Source: Flavobacteriaceae bacterium (lineage in GTDB: Bacteria > Bacteroidota > Bacteroidia > Flavobacteriales > Flavobacteriaceae). From it: a DNA stretch of 55,341 nucleotides. The position numbers were made by a program, and so were the translations under genes. Below, piece by piece: positions 23,415 to 33,424 of the stretch; position 1 is the first letter of the stretch; every line of letters starts with the position of its first letter. Where the stretch lies: positions 53,439 to 108,779 of the forward strand of contig PBHD01000001.1 in assembly GCA_002719315.1 (NCBI GenBank). Direction: 5' to 3'. Under the pieces are notes generated by a model. It made no database searches and had not been told where the DNA came from. It was given only the letters and a program-made list of their open reading frames with translations.

Positions 23415-23552
23415 AATATCTAATTGATTTTTAATTAAAAAACACCAATATAAAAAACTCTTATTAATTAAATATTACTAGTAGTTTATTAAGAATTAAT
23501 TTACTCTGCATAAATTAGCCACAAAAAGAGTTTTTTAAATATATTCGTATTT

Positions 23553-24665
23553 ATGATTATTGGAGTTCCAAAAGAAATTAAATCTGATGAATCTAGAGTA
23601 GGACTTACTCCGGCTGGAGCTTCAGCTTTAATTAATTCTGGTCATACAGTTAATATTGAGAAAGGAGCTGGTTTTTCAAGTGGCTTTAATGACAATGATT
23701 ATTCTTCAATTGGTTGTGAGATAATAGATAGTGCTAATGAGCTTTTTTCTACATCTGAAATGATTATTAAAGTTAAAGAACCTATAGAGGAAGAGTATAA
23801 ATTAATAAAACCAAATCACTTGATTTTTACTTTCTTTCATTTTGCTTCTAGTGAAAAATTGACAAAAGCTATGATTAATTCTGGAGCAGTATGTTTAGCA
23901 TACGAAACAGTAGAAAAAAATGGCAAACTTCCATTGTTAATACCAATGTCTGAAGTTGCTGGAAGAATGGCAACTCAACAGGGAGCTAAGTTTTTAGAGA
24001 AACCGCAAGATGGTTTTGGAATTCTTCTTGGAGGAGTTCCTGGAGTTCAACCTGCTAATGTTATGATACTTGGAGGAGGAATTTCTGGAACTGAGGCTGC
24101 TAAAATGGCTGCTGGTTTAGGAGCTAATGTTACCATATTTGATAATAATTTAGAAAGATTAAGAGAGCTTGAAAATATTATGCCTGCAAATGTTACTCCG
24201 ATTTATTCAAATCAATTAAATATTGAAAAAGAAGTAAAGAGATCACATTTAATTATTGGTTCAGTACTTATACCTGGATCTAAAGCACCTAAATTAATTA
24301 CTGAATCTATGTTATCTGATATGATTCCAGGAACTGTTTTAGTAGATATCGCAATTGATCAGGGAGGATGTTTTGAATCAAGTAAACCAACTACTCACAA
24401 AAATCCTATTTTCATTAAAAAAGGTATTATTCATTATGCTGTAACTAATATGCCAGGAGCAGTCCCAAATACATCAACTACCGCATTAACAAACGCTACT
24501 TTATCTTATGCAATTCAATTAGCTAATAATGGATGGAAAAAAGCATGTAAAATTGATAATTCTTTGGCAAAAGGATTAAATATTATTAAAGGAACTGTTG
24601 TTTATAAAGAGGTTGCTAATGCTTTTAATTTAAATTACAAAAAAGTGTCTACCTTTTTAAATTAA
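23553..24665 (+). CDS. ald: Alanine dehydrogenase
   Basis: A 370-residue NAD-dependent enzyme interconverting L-alanine with pyruvate and ammonium. It starts with the family hallmark MIIGVPKEIKSDESRVGLTPAG and has KVKEPIEEEY, the histidine in FTFFHFASS, a Rossmann loop MILGGGISGTEAAKMAAGLGA and a late DIAIDQGGCFESS followed by NMPGAVPNTST. All key residues look intact and the length is normal. The DUF4442 gene begins three bases after its stop, so the two are probably co-transcribed. Confidence 0.95.
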   Translation: MIIGVPKEIKSDESRVGLTPAGASALINSGHTVNIEKGAGFSSGFNDNDYSSIGCEIIDSANELFSTSEMIIKVKEPIEEEYKLIKPNHLIFTFFHFASSEKLTKAMINSGAVCLAYETVEKNGKLPLLIPMSEVAGRMATQQGAKFLEKPQDGFGILLGGVPGVQPANVMILGGGISGTEAAKMAAGLGANVTIFDNNLERLRELENIMPANVTPIYSNQLNIEKEVKRSHLIIGSVLIPGSKAPKLITESMLSDMIPGTVLVDIAIDQGGCFESSKPTTHKNPIFIKKGIIHYAVTNMPGAVPNTSTTALTNATLSYAIQLANNGWKKACKIDNSLAKGLNIIKGTVVYKEVANAFNLNYKKVSTFLN

Positions 24666-24668
24666 ATT

Positions 24669-25124
24669 ATGAAGTATACAATTTCTTCAATAAATACTTT
24701 TCTTTTTTTTAAACTACCCTCTGTTTGGTGGTGTGGAATAAGAGTAAGAGAAATTTCTAAAGAAAGTTGTAGTGCAAATGTAAGGTTAGGATGGTTTAAT
24801 AAAAATCCTTTTAAGTCTTTATTCTGGGCAGTTCAAGGAATGGCTGCTGAATTAACAACTGGAATTTTAATTATGCAAGCTATTAACGAATCCAAAAAAA
24901 ATATTTCAATGTTAGTATTAAATAATAAGGCTAACTTTTCAAAAAAAGCAAAAGGTTTAATAAGGTTTAATTGTAATCAAGGAAAAAGAATTAATGAAAC
25001 TATTAATAGGGCATTAGAAACAAAAAAATCTCAGACTGTGTGGGTAAAATCTCATGGAAAAGATGAAAGTGGGGATGTAGTTTCTTCATTTGAATTTGAA
25101 TGGACGATAATGTTAAAAAAATAA
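24669..25124 (+). CDS. DUF4442 hotdog-fold protein (putative thioesterase)
   Basis: A 151-residue protein of the DUF4442 hotdog-fold family, related to acyl-CoA thioesterases. Matching features are LFFKLPSVWWCGIRVREIS at the start, NPFKSLFWAVQGMAAELTTGIL forming the central hotdog helix, and a final strand FEFEWTIMLKK. It is sandwiched between alanine dehydrogenase and a nitronate monooxygenase. The substrate is not known. Confidence 0.8.
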   Translation: MKYTISSINTFLFFKLPSVWWCGIRVREISKESCSANVRLGWFNKNPFKSLFWAVQGMAAELTTGILIMQAINESKKNISMLVLNNKANFSKKAKGLIRFNCNQGKRINETINRALETKKSQTVWVKSHGKDESGDVVSSFEFEWTIMLKK

Positions 25125-25126
25125 AT

Positions 25127-26101
25127 ATGAAACCAAAATTTATAGATGAATTAAGCATACCTGTTGTTGCAGCACCAATGTTTTTGATTTCTGGACCAAA
25201 ATTGGTAATAGAGTGTTGTAAAAACGGAATAGTAGGAACTTTTCCTGCTTTAAATTGCAGGACAACTGATGATTTTGAAAAGTGGGTTATAGAAATTAAA
25301 GAAGAATTAGAAAAATATGAAAGTGAATCAGGAAAAAAAGCAGCTCCTTTTGGAGTAAACTTAATTGTTCATTTAACTAACCCTAGAGTTCAGCCTGATC
25401 TTGAAATATGCATTAAACATAAAGTTCCAATTATTATAACTTCCTTGGGAGCTGTTTCAGATTTAGTTAAGGCTGTTCATAGTTATGGAGGCATTGTTTA
25501 TCATGATATTATAAAAAAACGACATGCTGAAAAAGCTGCAGAAGCAAATGTTGATGGATTAATTTTAGTTGCTGCAGGAGCTGGAGGTCATGCTGGTATT
25601 ATTAATCCGATAGCATTAGTTAACGAAATTAAGAAGTTTTTTAATAAAACAATTCTATTGGCAGGATCCATTAGTAATGGAAACGATGTTGCTGCTGCCA
25701 TTCAAATGGGTGCAGATTTAGCTTGGATGGGTACAAGATTTATCAATGTTGAAGAAAGTTTAGCTGATGAAAAATATAAAAAAATGATAATTGATAGCTC
25801 AGCTGAAGATATTGTTTACACAGCTGCTGTTTCTGGCGTTAATGCAAGTTTTTTAAGATCTAGTCTAGAAGCAATGGGTATAACTGAGGAAATGTGGAGC
25901 AAAACTAAAAAGATTGATTTTGGAAGTGAATTAGATGCAGCAAAAGCAGAAGCTAAAGCATGGAAAACAATATGGTCAGCAGGGCAGGGTGTTACATCTA
26001 TAAATAACGTGAAGTCTATAAAGTCACTTGTCTCTGAATTAAAAAAAGAATTTTTATTAGGACTGGAAAGAATGAAAGAAGTTTATAAAACATATAATTA
26101 A
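25127..26101 (+). CDS. Nitronate monooxygenase (NPD family)
   Basis: A 324-residue FMN-dependent TIM-barrel enzyme of the 2-nitropropane dioxygenase family, which oxidises nitronates such as propionate 3-nitronate. Visible motifs are VVAAPMFLISGP at the N-terminus, AAGAGGHAG (FMN/substrate loop with the catalytic-type histidine), LLAGSISNGNDVAAAIQMGADLAWMGTRF (phosphate binding). I prefer ATG 25127, which follows the DUF4442 stop by two bases; ATG 25100 would overlap it. It is convergent with the permease gene. Confidence 0.88.
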   Translation: MKPKFIDELSIPVVAAPMFLISGPKLVIECCKNGIVGTFPALNCRTTDDFEKWVIEIKEELEKYESESGKKAAPFGVNLIVHLTNPRVQPDLEICIKHKVPIIITSLGAVSDLVKAVHSYGGIVYHDIIKKRHAEKAAEANVDGLILVAAGAGGHAGIINPIALVNEIKKFFNKTILLAGSISNGNDVAAAIQMGADLAWMGTRFINVEESLADEKYKKMIIDSSAEDIVYTAAVSGVNASFLRSSLEAMGITEEMWSKTKKIDFGSELDAAKAEAKAWKTIWSAGQGVTSINNVKSIKSLVSELKKEFLLGLERMKEVYKTYN

Positions 26102-26113
26102 ATTTTGATAGAA

Positions 26114-27202
26114 TTATATGTCCTTTGTTAAGGACTTTACTATTTTACTTTCAGAAAAAAACTCTTTTAAAATCACTTTTACTGATGTATATATTGGAAT
26201 AGCTATTATCATCCCTAAAGCTCCAAATAATGTTCCAGACGCAATTATAACTAAGAAAATTTCAAGAGGATGTGACTTTACACTTTTTGAGAATATATAA
26301 GGTTGGCTGAAAAAGTTGTCAATTAATTGTCCAATTATAAAACCTATCATTACATAAATAGTTTTAGGAAGGATTACAGAACTGAAGTCAAGGTCTATGT
26401 TGCTAGTCATTGTTAATATTAACATTAAAAAACCACCAATAATTGGGCCTATGTATGGAATTAAATTTAAAAGAGCACAAAGGAAAGCAATAATAAAAGC
26501 ATTTTTAATTCCAAAAATTAATAATACAATACTGTAAATAATTAATAGAATTGTAATCTGTAATAGAATGCCGATAAAATATCTAGACAGTAATTCTTTA
26601 ATTTTTGTAATTGATTTACTTACTTTTTGTGATATATTATCAGTAACAATGTTAAGAATGATTTTTCTTAATAGTTTGTTGTCTTTTAAAAGAAAAAAAG
26701 ATATAAAAACAACTGAAAACAATCCAATTGTAAATCCACCAAGAATTTCTATTAATTGATTTAAAACTTCTGGAATAATCGTGAAATTAAAATTGTTAAA
26801 AATACCTTGTATTGAAAACTGACTTACCCAAAATTCATTATAGAGGCCAAAATAAGCATTAGCTTCTGAGGCTAACTGTTCAATTTTTAGTTTCATTTCA
26901 TCAACATCAAGCAATGAAAGATTATCACTTTGCTGAAGCATTAGAGGAACAAAAAGAGATATTATTAAAAAAAAGAAGCTTAAAAGTATAATTATTGTTA
27001 AAGTAGAAGAGAAAATTTTGCCAAGTTTTAATTTGTTAAGAAGAAATCTATTTATCGGCCTTCCAATTAAACTTATTACAACTGATATGACTATGTAAAT
27101 AATTAATGATTTTAATTGAATTAAAAGCCAAATACAAATAAAAATTAAACCTAATTTAAAAATAGATAAAATTATTCCTTGAGATATTTCTTTAGAATTC
27201 AT
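26114..27202 (-). CDS. AI-2E-family transporter/permease
   Basis: A 362-residue integral membrane protein of the AI-2E (PF01594, formerly UPF0118) family with about eight helices. The conserved C-terminal half LLIFGIKNAFIIAFLCALLNLIPYIGPIIGGFLM and GFIIGQLIDNFFSQPYIFSKSVKSHPLEIF is clear. Members have been linked to autoinducer or ion export; no substrate can be assigned here. It lies downstream of rsmE by 16 bases and may be co-transcribed with rsmE and tsaD. Confidence 0.9.
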   Translation of the reverse strand: MNSKEISQGIILSIFKLGLIFICIWLLIQLKSLIIYIVISVVISLIGRPINRFLLNKLKLGKIFSSTLTIIILLSFFFLIISLFVPLMLQQSDNLSLLDVDEMKLKIEQLASEANAYFGLYNEFWVSQFSIQGIFNNFNFTIIPEVLNQLIEILGGFTIGLFSVVFISFFLLKDNKLLRKIILNIVTDNISQKVSKSITKIKELLSRYFIGILLQITILLIIYSIVLLIFGIKNAFIIAFLCALLNLIPYIGPIIGGFLMLILTMTSNIDLDFSSVILPKTIYVMIGFIIGQLIDNFFSQPYIFSKSVKSHPLEIFLVIIASGTLFGALGMIIAIPIYTSVKVILKEFFSESKIVKSLTKDI

Positions 27203-27218
27203 TTCTTAAATATAGGAA

Positions 27219-27941
27219 TTAAAATGTTTGCATATTTTTTAATTGTTGTTTGACAGAAATTATGTTACATGCTATAATTCCAGCTGTTTCTGTCCTTAAT
27301 ATATTATTTCCAATTGAAACAGAAATACCACCAGAATTTATTGATAATTTAATTTCTTCTTCAGAGAAATCACCTTCAGGACCAATTAAAATAGTATTCT
27401 CTTTATTCTTAAAATCAATCTCAAAAAGATTTTTTAAGTTTTCATCTTTACAATGAGCTATATAAAATGGATTTTTAACTCCTTTAATATATTCTTTAAA
27501 AGATATCATATGGTTTAATTCTGGCAAAAAGAATTGTTTAGATTGTTTTAACGCAGAAATCATAATTTTTTTTAATCTTTCTGTTTTTAAATCTTTTCTT
27601 TCTGAATTATTACATAAAATAGGAGTAATGCTTGAAATTCCCATTTCAGTTAATTTTTCTAACATCCATTCTATTCGTTTGATATTTTTCGCTGGAGCAA
27701 TTACTAAATGAATTTTATAAACAGATTTTTTATGAACCTTTGATTTAATTTTTTTTAATTCTGCTTTTTTGTTTTTAAAAGAAACAATTTCACCTAACCA
27801 TTCTAAACCATGACCATTTGTTATAGTCAGTTTAAAACCTTTTCTTTTTCTTAAAACATTATTTAAGTGATGACTTTGTTCGAAATTTAATTCGTGTTTT
27901 AATGAACTCTTTGAAATATTTTTATCATAAAAAAGTATCAT
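27219..27941 (-). CDS. rsmE: 16S rRNA (uracil-1498-N3)-methyltransferase RsmE
   Basis: A 240-residue SPOUT-class methyltransferase that methylates U1498 of 16S rRNA. It has the N-terminal PUA-like domain (HLNNVLRKRKGFKLTITNGHG), then KNIKRIEWMLEKLTEMGISSI, and the knot motifs TILIGPEGDFSEEEI and ILRTETAGIIACNI. Length is normal. It follows tsaD by two bases on the minus strand. Confidence 0.94.
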   Translation of the reverse strand: MILFYDKNISKSSLKHELNFEQSHHLNNVLRKRKGFKLTITNGHGLEWLGEIVSFKNKKAELKKIKSKVHKKSVYKIHLVIAPAKNIKRIEWMLEKLTEMGISSITPILCNNSERKDLKTERLKKIMISALKQSKQFFLPELNHMISFKEYIKGVKNPFYIAHCKDENLKNLFEIDFKNKENTILIGPEGDFSEEEIKLSINSGGISVSIGNNILRTETAGIIACNIISVKQQLKNMQTF

Positions 27942-27943
27942 AT

Positions 27944-28966
27944 TTAAAAGCTTAATCTTGGATCAGAAACTTGATTTAATTTAGAATAATCTTTATTTAA
28001 AAGCTTATAATAGCCAACAATACCTATCATAGCAGCATTATCCATTGTATATTCAATTGGAGGGATATAAACCTCCCAGTTTTTTGTTTTTTTTCTTAAT
28101 TCTAACTCTTTTTTTATTTCACTATTTGCAGAAACACCACCACCAATTACGATTCGATCAATTCCTGATTTTTCTGAAGCTATTTCAATTTTATTCATTA
28201 TTATCTTAATAAGATTCTTTTGAATAGAAGCGCTAATGTCACTTAAGTTTTGTTTAATAAAGTTTTTATTTTTTGACAAATTGTTATTTATAAAGTTCAA
28301 AAATGCTGTTTTAACGCCACTATAACTGACATCCAAATTAGGAACTTTTGGAATTGGAAATTTAAATTTATCTGAATCCCCATTTTTTGCTAGATCGTCA
28401 ATCTCTTTACCCGCGGGATAATTTAGACCTAATATTTTACCACATTTATCAAATGCCTCTCCAATAGCATCATCTAGTGTTGTTCCTATTATTTTCATTT
28501 TGAAATAATTATCAACATGAACAATTTGAGTATGCCCTCCAGATAAGGTTACTCCAATAAAAGGAAATTTTGGAATTTTAATTCTTTCATCATTTATAAA
28601 ATGACATAATAAATGTGCTTGCATATGATTTACCTCAATTAAGGGGATTTTTAAACTTAGGGACATTGATTTAGCAAAAGAAGAACCAACAAGTAAAGAG
28701 CCCAATAAACCTGGTCCTCTTGTATAAGCAATTGCAGATAGATCTTTTTTGTCGATATTTGCAATGGTAAGGGCTTGATGAACAACAGGAACAATATTTG
28801 ATTGATGCGCTCTGGATGCTAATTCTGGAACAACACCTCCATAGGATTTATGTATTTCTTGATTAGCGATACAGTTTGATAGAACTTTGTTATTTTTCAA
28901 AACAGAAGCTCCTGTGTCATCGCAAGATGATTCAATTGCTAGTATATATTTGTTATTATTGCTCAT
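27944..28966 (-). CDS. tsaD: tRNA N6-threonylcarbamoyladenosine transferase TsaD
   Basis: A 340-residue ASKHA-fold protein that transfers the threonylcarbamoyl group to A37 of ANN-decoding tRNAs. Family motifs present are AIESSCDDTGASVL, VPELASRAHQ, EVNHMQAHLL (metal-binding HxxxH-type), LSGGHTQIVHV, DDAIGEAFDK, and the late VIGGGVSANSEIKKEL. It is divergent from the TamB-like gene, with only about 40-100 bases between them. Confidence 0.96.
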   Translation of the reverse strand: MSNNNKYILAIESSCDDTGASVLKNNKVLSNCIANQEIHKSYGGVVPELASRAHQSNIVPVVHQALTIANIDKKDLSAIAYTRGPGLLGSLLVGSSFAKSMSLSLKIPLIEVNHMQAHLLCHFINDERIKIPKFPFIGVTLSGGHTQIVHVDNYFKMKIIGTTLDDAIGEAFDKCGKILGLNYPAGKEIDDLAKNGDSDKFKFPIPKVPNLDVSYSGVKTAFLNFINNNLSKNKNFIKQNLSDISASIQKNLIKIIMNKIEIASEKSGIDRIVIGGGVSANSEIKKELELRKKTKNWEVYIPPIEYTMDNAAMIGIVGYYKLLNKDYSKLNQVSDPRLSF

Positions 28967-29006
28967 TTAGAATTAAAAAAAATGTTAACAAAAATAAAAT
29001 TTTCAT

Positions 29007-32000
29007 ATTAAACAAATTAACAAAATAAAGCTATTATATGTTTCAGGGTTTATTTTTGCAATTACCCTATTAATTATTGGTGCTCTTTTGTTTTTTCAAA
29101 CAAAGATTACTGAAAAAGTCATTTCTCTTTATAAAAATGATATGAATATAGATTATGATTCTTTTGAAATGGATGTTTTTGGTGAAACAAATATTCAAAA
29201 TCTTTTAATTAAAGACCATCACAATGATACAATTATATACGTAAAAGAATTAAGAGTTTTAAAAACACCTTTTTTTGAATTATTAGATAATAAGATTAAT
29301 CCAAATAAAATTGATTTAGTTGATTTAAAAATAAAAGTTGTAAAATATATAAATGAAACAAATAACACATTAATAAGTTTACTTGAAAGAGTAAATAAAA
29401 ACAAAAACAATTTTCTTTTTTTTTCAAATTTCTTTAGAGTTAAAAATGGAACCTTCACTTTTTTGGATCAAAATGACAAAAAGAAAACACCTTTTGTGAT
29501 TAATGATTTTTCTTTTATATCAGATAACCTGAATTTTTCAAAAAAATCAATAAGTTTTAGCATAGATTCTATGTCAATTTCATCAAATGAAAAATTATTA
29601 AACATTGATTATTTTAAAACTGATTTTAATTATAAATCAAACAGAATTGTACTTAAAGATTTTGAATTTGAAAACAAGTTTTTTAACATAGAAAAAGGTA
29701 AATTAGAAATTAATAATGGTGAATTTTCATCTCAAGAACTACTTCAAACATCTATTATTAATATAGATATAAATAAATCTAAAATAAGTCCAGAACTATT
29801 TACATTTAAAGGACTTGACTTTAACTCTAAAGAGTATTTAGATTTTGCATTAAATGGTAGTGGAACCATTAATGATTTTAAATTAAATAAAATCGATTTA
29901 AAGCATCCACAAATAAAATTTAATGCTAATTCCTCTATTTCATTAGATAATGACCTTAAATTTAATAAAGGAGAATTTTTTATTAATGATATAGAAATAG
30001 CAGATAATTTAATTTATAATACAAATAGCTTAAGTGATATAATTAGTTCATTCTTAAATGATTCAATAAGAGTGAAATTTAAATTAGAAAATAATATTTT
30101 AGGCTTTGATGCTAACTTAATGTCTGAAAATGGGAGAATTAATGTTTCAAGCAAAATACCAACAAACTATTTTAACAGAAACAATTTTATTAAGGATTTA
30201 AATTTTGATACATATTTTGATAACTTAAGATTAAGTTCATTAATAGATATCAAAGAAAGTATAATACTTAATGGAAATATTGGTTTTAATATATCGGAAA
30301 AAGAAAAAAATGATTTTGTTCTAAATTGGAGTTCAAATAACATAACAATTGTTAGTTCTAATAAATTCCCTAATATTTTAATTGATGGATATTTAAGTAA
30401 AAATCAGGTTTTTAACACTCTTAATGTAAATAATAAAATATTAGAATTAAAAAGTGATTTTAAATTTGATTTTTCTAAAAATATTCCTGAATATTCTGCA
30501 GCAATTAATTTATTGAATTTTGACTTAAACTCTCTAGGGTATAGTCTAGGTGGAGGAAAGGCTCTTATCAGTGGAGTAAGTTTAATTAATTTAAAAGGAA
30601 AGAGTTTCAACACCCTTGAAGGAAGTGTCAATTTATCATCTCTAAATCTTATTAATAGTATCAATGAAATTAATTTTAATCCGATTTTTATAAATCAAAA
30701 AATAAGTCTTAATAAGAGGGAGTTTTTAATTGAAAACAATGATTTTGTTAACGCTAAAATAGTAGGGGATTTCAAAAATGAAGAAATTATTACACTTATT
30801 AAAAATACATTTTTAGAAGCTTATGAGATAGAGCCGTTAAAAAATATTTCTGATAAACAAGCTTTGTCATTTGAAATAAATGTATATGATAAGCCTTTAA
30901 AAGCTTTTTATCCAAAAATTTCATTTGGGTCTAATATTAAATTAATAGGTAATTTATCCTCTGATAATATAGCTTCGAAGATTAAAATACAATTTCCTAT
31001 ATACACTTATGATAATTTTGTTTTTAAAGATTTACTTTATGAATTAGATCTCGATGATTTTAATAAAAAGTCAACTCTTAAAATTAAAGAGTTAAATCAT
31101 AAACTATATAAAATAAATAATTTTAACCTTTCCTCTTTTTCTAATGATGAAGGAGTCTTATTTGAATCAATTTTTGAGGGAGATGAAGGGAATGATCTTT
31201 ATGATCTTAAATTTTTGAAAATTGATGATGATAAAAACAGACAAAATATAGTCATTAAAAAATCAAAGATTACATATAGAAAAAGATTTTGGAATTTAGA
31301 GTCTAATTTTCAAAAAAAAACAATTCAATTTGATAATGATTTAAATGAGATACTAATTGATAATTTAAAATTAAGTTCCGAAAATAGATTTGTAAATTTC
31401 TCTGCTTTATTTAAAAATAAATTAATTTCTGAATTAAAAATTAATATTAAAAATCTCAATTTAAATGAATTTATACCCATATATCCAAATTTTCAATTAA
31501 GTGGATTAACTGACTTAAATCTTTTTTATAGAAAGAACTTAAATAATACTTCTCTAAATTTAAATTCAGAGGTTAAAGATTTGATTTTAAACACTACTGA
31601 TTTGGGTGTTTTAAATTTAAGCTTGTCAAATAATGTAAACATTAGTGATAATTATAAGATAAACTTGTCTATAATTGATGACAAAAGAAATAAAATAATT
31701 CAAAGTGATGGAAATCTATATGGTGATAAATTAAATTCTTTTGATATAGACTTTGATATTAATGATTTAGATATTTCTTTTTTATCAAAACTTAGTGAAA
31801 AGTCAATTAATGAGATTGAAGGTTTAGCATCTGGTAATTTTAAATTAATAAAAATTAATAACAAAATTACTCATGAAGGGTCTTTGAATTTAAAAAATGC
31901 GAAACTATCAATTCCCTATTTAAATGTAGGATATTCTATTAATAATTCAATGGTAAATTTAAATAATAATAATTTGATTTTTAATGAAATTGTCTTTAGT

Positions 32001-33395
32001 GATAAAGAAAAAAATAAAGGGGGATTGTTAAATGGAAAAATTTATCATGAAGGTTTTAAAAATTGGGCGGTAGATTTTAAAATTAATTCTAAAGGAATGT
32101 TAGTTTTAAATAAATCTATTGAAGAGTCTGATGTTTTTTATGGTAAAGGATATTTTAGTGGCAACATTACTTTAAATGGATTAACTAGAAATGTTAATAT
32201 AGGTGTAAATGGAAGAACAGAAAAAAATACTTTTATTAAAATACCATGGTCAGACACATATGAAATTCAAGATGATCTCATTTTAAGCTTTTTAGATAAA
32301 AACAGTAATAAAAATGAAGAGAAATTTTTTGATTTTGATGATTATCAAAGAGGTGTTGATATTCAATTAGATTTAGATGTTAATAATTTAGCTGAAATTG
32401 AAATAGTATTAGATAAAGATTCTGGAAGTTCACTCATTGGTAGAGGAGAAGGTAAGCTTATTATGGAAGCAGATACCGATGGAAAATTTAATATTTGGGG
32501 TGATTTTACAGCATCGGAGGGATTATATAATTTTAAGAATATTGGTTTAATTGACAAGAAATTAGTTTTAAGCCCCGGTGGAAGTATAATCTGGGATGGA
32601 AACCCACTAGATGCGAAAATGGATTTTGATGCCATTTATGAAGTTCCTGGAGGAGCTAATCCTGCTATTTTATTAGATAATCCTTCATTTAATAAAAAAA
32701 TTCCAACTGAGGTAAAAATTCATTTAGAAGGAAAATTATTAAAACCTGATGATCCTATTTTTGAAATAAATTTTCCTAACACTAGCGGAACAGCTGAATC
32801 TGAGTTAAATTATAGGTTAACAGATCCTCAAATTAGGCAATTACAATCTTTATCATTACTTTCTCAGGGTATTTTTATTAATGAAGTAGGAGTTTCAATG
32901 CAAGGAATTACAAATAATTTATATCAAAAAGCTTCTGATGTTTTTTCTAATCTTTTAGGAGCAGATAATGAAAAACTTAAAATTGGAGTAAATTATCTAC
33001 AAGGGGATAAAAGTGCTATTCTTGATGTAGCTACAGAGGACAGGTTAGGATTTACTTTATCAACAAAAATAAGTGAAAAAATATTATTGAATGGAAAAAT
33101 AGGTGTTCCAATTGGAGGTTTAGAGCAAACGTTAATCGTAGGTAATGTTCAAATGGATTTTTTACTAAATGATGAAGGTTCTTTAAAAGCTAAGGTTTTT
33201 AGTAAAGAAAATGAATTTCGTTATTTAGGTGACGAATTAGGATATACTCAAGGTCTTGGAATTTCTTATGATGTAGATTTTAATTCATTTAAAAGTTTAA
33301 TTAAAAAAATTTCAAACAAAGAATCTAATATAAAAACTAAAGAATCAGATTTTATTAATAATTCAAATGAAATAAATTTTATAAATAAAAATTAA
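29007..33395 (+). CDS. TamB-like translocation and assembly module protein
   Basis: A very long (about 1,435-1,460 residues) periplasm-spanning AsmA/TamB-type protein. An N-terminal hydrophobic anchor (LLYVSGFIFAITLLIIGALLFF) precedes beta-helical repeats, and the C-terminal DUF490 domain follows (GEGKLIMEADTDGKFNIWGDF, LSPGGSIIWDGNPLDAKMDFDAIYEV, QALLSQ-type ending with ISEKILLNGKIGVPIGG). TamB works with a BamA-type partner in outer-membrane biogenesis and lipid transport. The anchor lies upstream of the first usable NTG start (TTG 29088), and no in-frame ATG covers it. I give an ATT at 29007 as a provisional start; a frameshift is another explanation. Confidence 0.82.
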   Translation: MKQINKIKLLYVSGFIFAITLLIIGALLFFQTKITEKVISLYKNDMNIDYDSFEMDVFGETNIQNLLIKDHHNDTIIYVKELRVLKTPFFELLDNKINPNKIDLVDLKIKVVKYINETNNTLISLLERVNKNKNNFLFFSNFFRVKNGTFTFLDQNDKKKTPFVINDFSFISDNLNFSKKSISFSIDSMSISSNEKLLNIDYFKTDFNYKSNRIVLKDFEFENKFFNIEKGKLEINNGEFSSQELLQTSIINIDINKSKISPELFTFKGLDFNSKEYLDFALNGSGTINDFKLNKIDLKHPQIKFNANSSISLDNDLKFNKGEFFINDIEIADNLIYNTNSLSDIISSFLNDSIRVKFKLENNILGFDANLMSENGRINVSSKIPTNYFNRNNFIKDLNFDTYFDNLRLSSLIDIKESIILNGNIGFNISEKEKNDFVLNWSSNNITIVSSNKFPNILIDGYLSKNQVFNTLNVNNKILELKSDFKFDFSKNIPEYSAAINLLNFDLNSLGYSLGGGKALISGVSLINLKGKSFNTLEGSVNLSSLNLINSINEINFNPIFINQKISLNKREFLIENNDFVNAKIVGDFKNEEIITLIKNTFLEAYEIEPLKNISDKQALSFEINVYDKPLKAFYPKISFGSNIKLIGNLSSDNIASKIKIQFPIYTYDNFVFKDLLYELDLDDFNKKSTLKIKELNHKLYKINNFNLSSFSNDEGVLFESIFEGDEGNDLYDLKFLKIDDDKNRQNIVIKKSKITYRKRFWNLESNFQKKTIQFDNDLNEILIDNLKLSSENRFVNFSALFKNKLISELKINIKNLNLNEFIPIYPNFQLSGLTDLNLFYRKNLNNTSLNLNSEVKDLILNTTDLGVLNLSLSNNVNISDNYKINLSIIDDKRNKIIQSDGNLYGDKLNSFDIDFDINDLDISFLSKLSEKSINEIEGLASGNFKLIKINNKITHEGSLNLKNAKLSIPYLNVGYSINNSMVNLNNNNLIFNEIVFSDKEKNKGGLLNGKIYHEGFKNWAVDFKINSKGMLVLNKSIEESDVFYGKGYFSGNITLNGLTRNVNIGVNGRTEKNTFIKIPWSDTYEIQDDLILSFLDKNSNKNEEKFFDFDDYQRGVDIQLDLDVNNLAEIEIVLDKDSGSSLIGRGEGKLIMEADTDGKFNIWGDFTASEGLYNFKNIGLIDKKLVLSPGGSIIWDGNPLDAKMDFDAIYEVPGGANPAILLDNPSFNKKIPTEVKIHLEGKLLKPDDPIFEINFPNTSGTAESELNYRLTDPQIRQLQSLSLLSQGIFINEVGVSMQGITNNLYQKASDVFSNLLGADNEKLKIGVNYLQGDKSAILDVATEDRLGFTLSTKISEKILLNGKIGVPIGGLEQTLIVGNVQMDFLLNDEGSLKAKVFSKENEFRYLGDELGYTQGLGISYDVDFNSFKSLIKKISNKESNIKTKESDFINNSNEINFINKN

Positions 33396-33424
33396 AGAAG
33401 AATAGTTAAATTTGGCATCATCAT

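Noticed and set aside
23452-23536. 11-bp inverted repeat (AAAAAACTCTT / AAGAGTTTTTT) between the divergent oxidoreductase and alanine dehydrogenase genes
   Set aside because: A 63-base spacing and low-complexity arms make this weak; it could be chance in an AT-rich promoter region.
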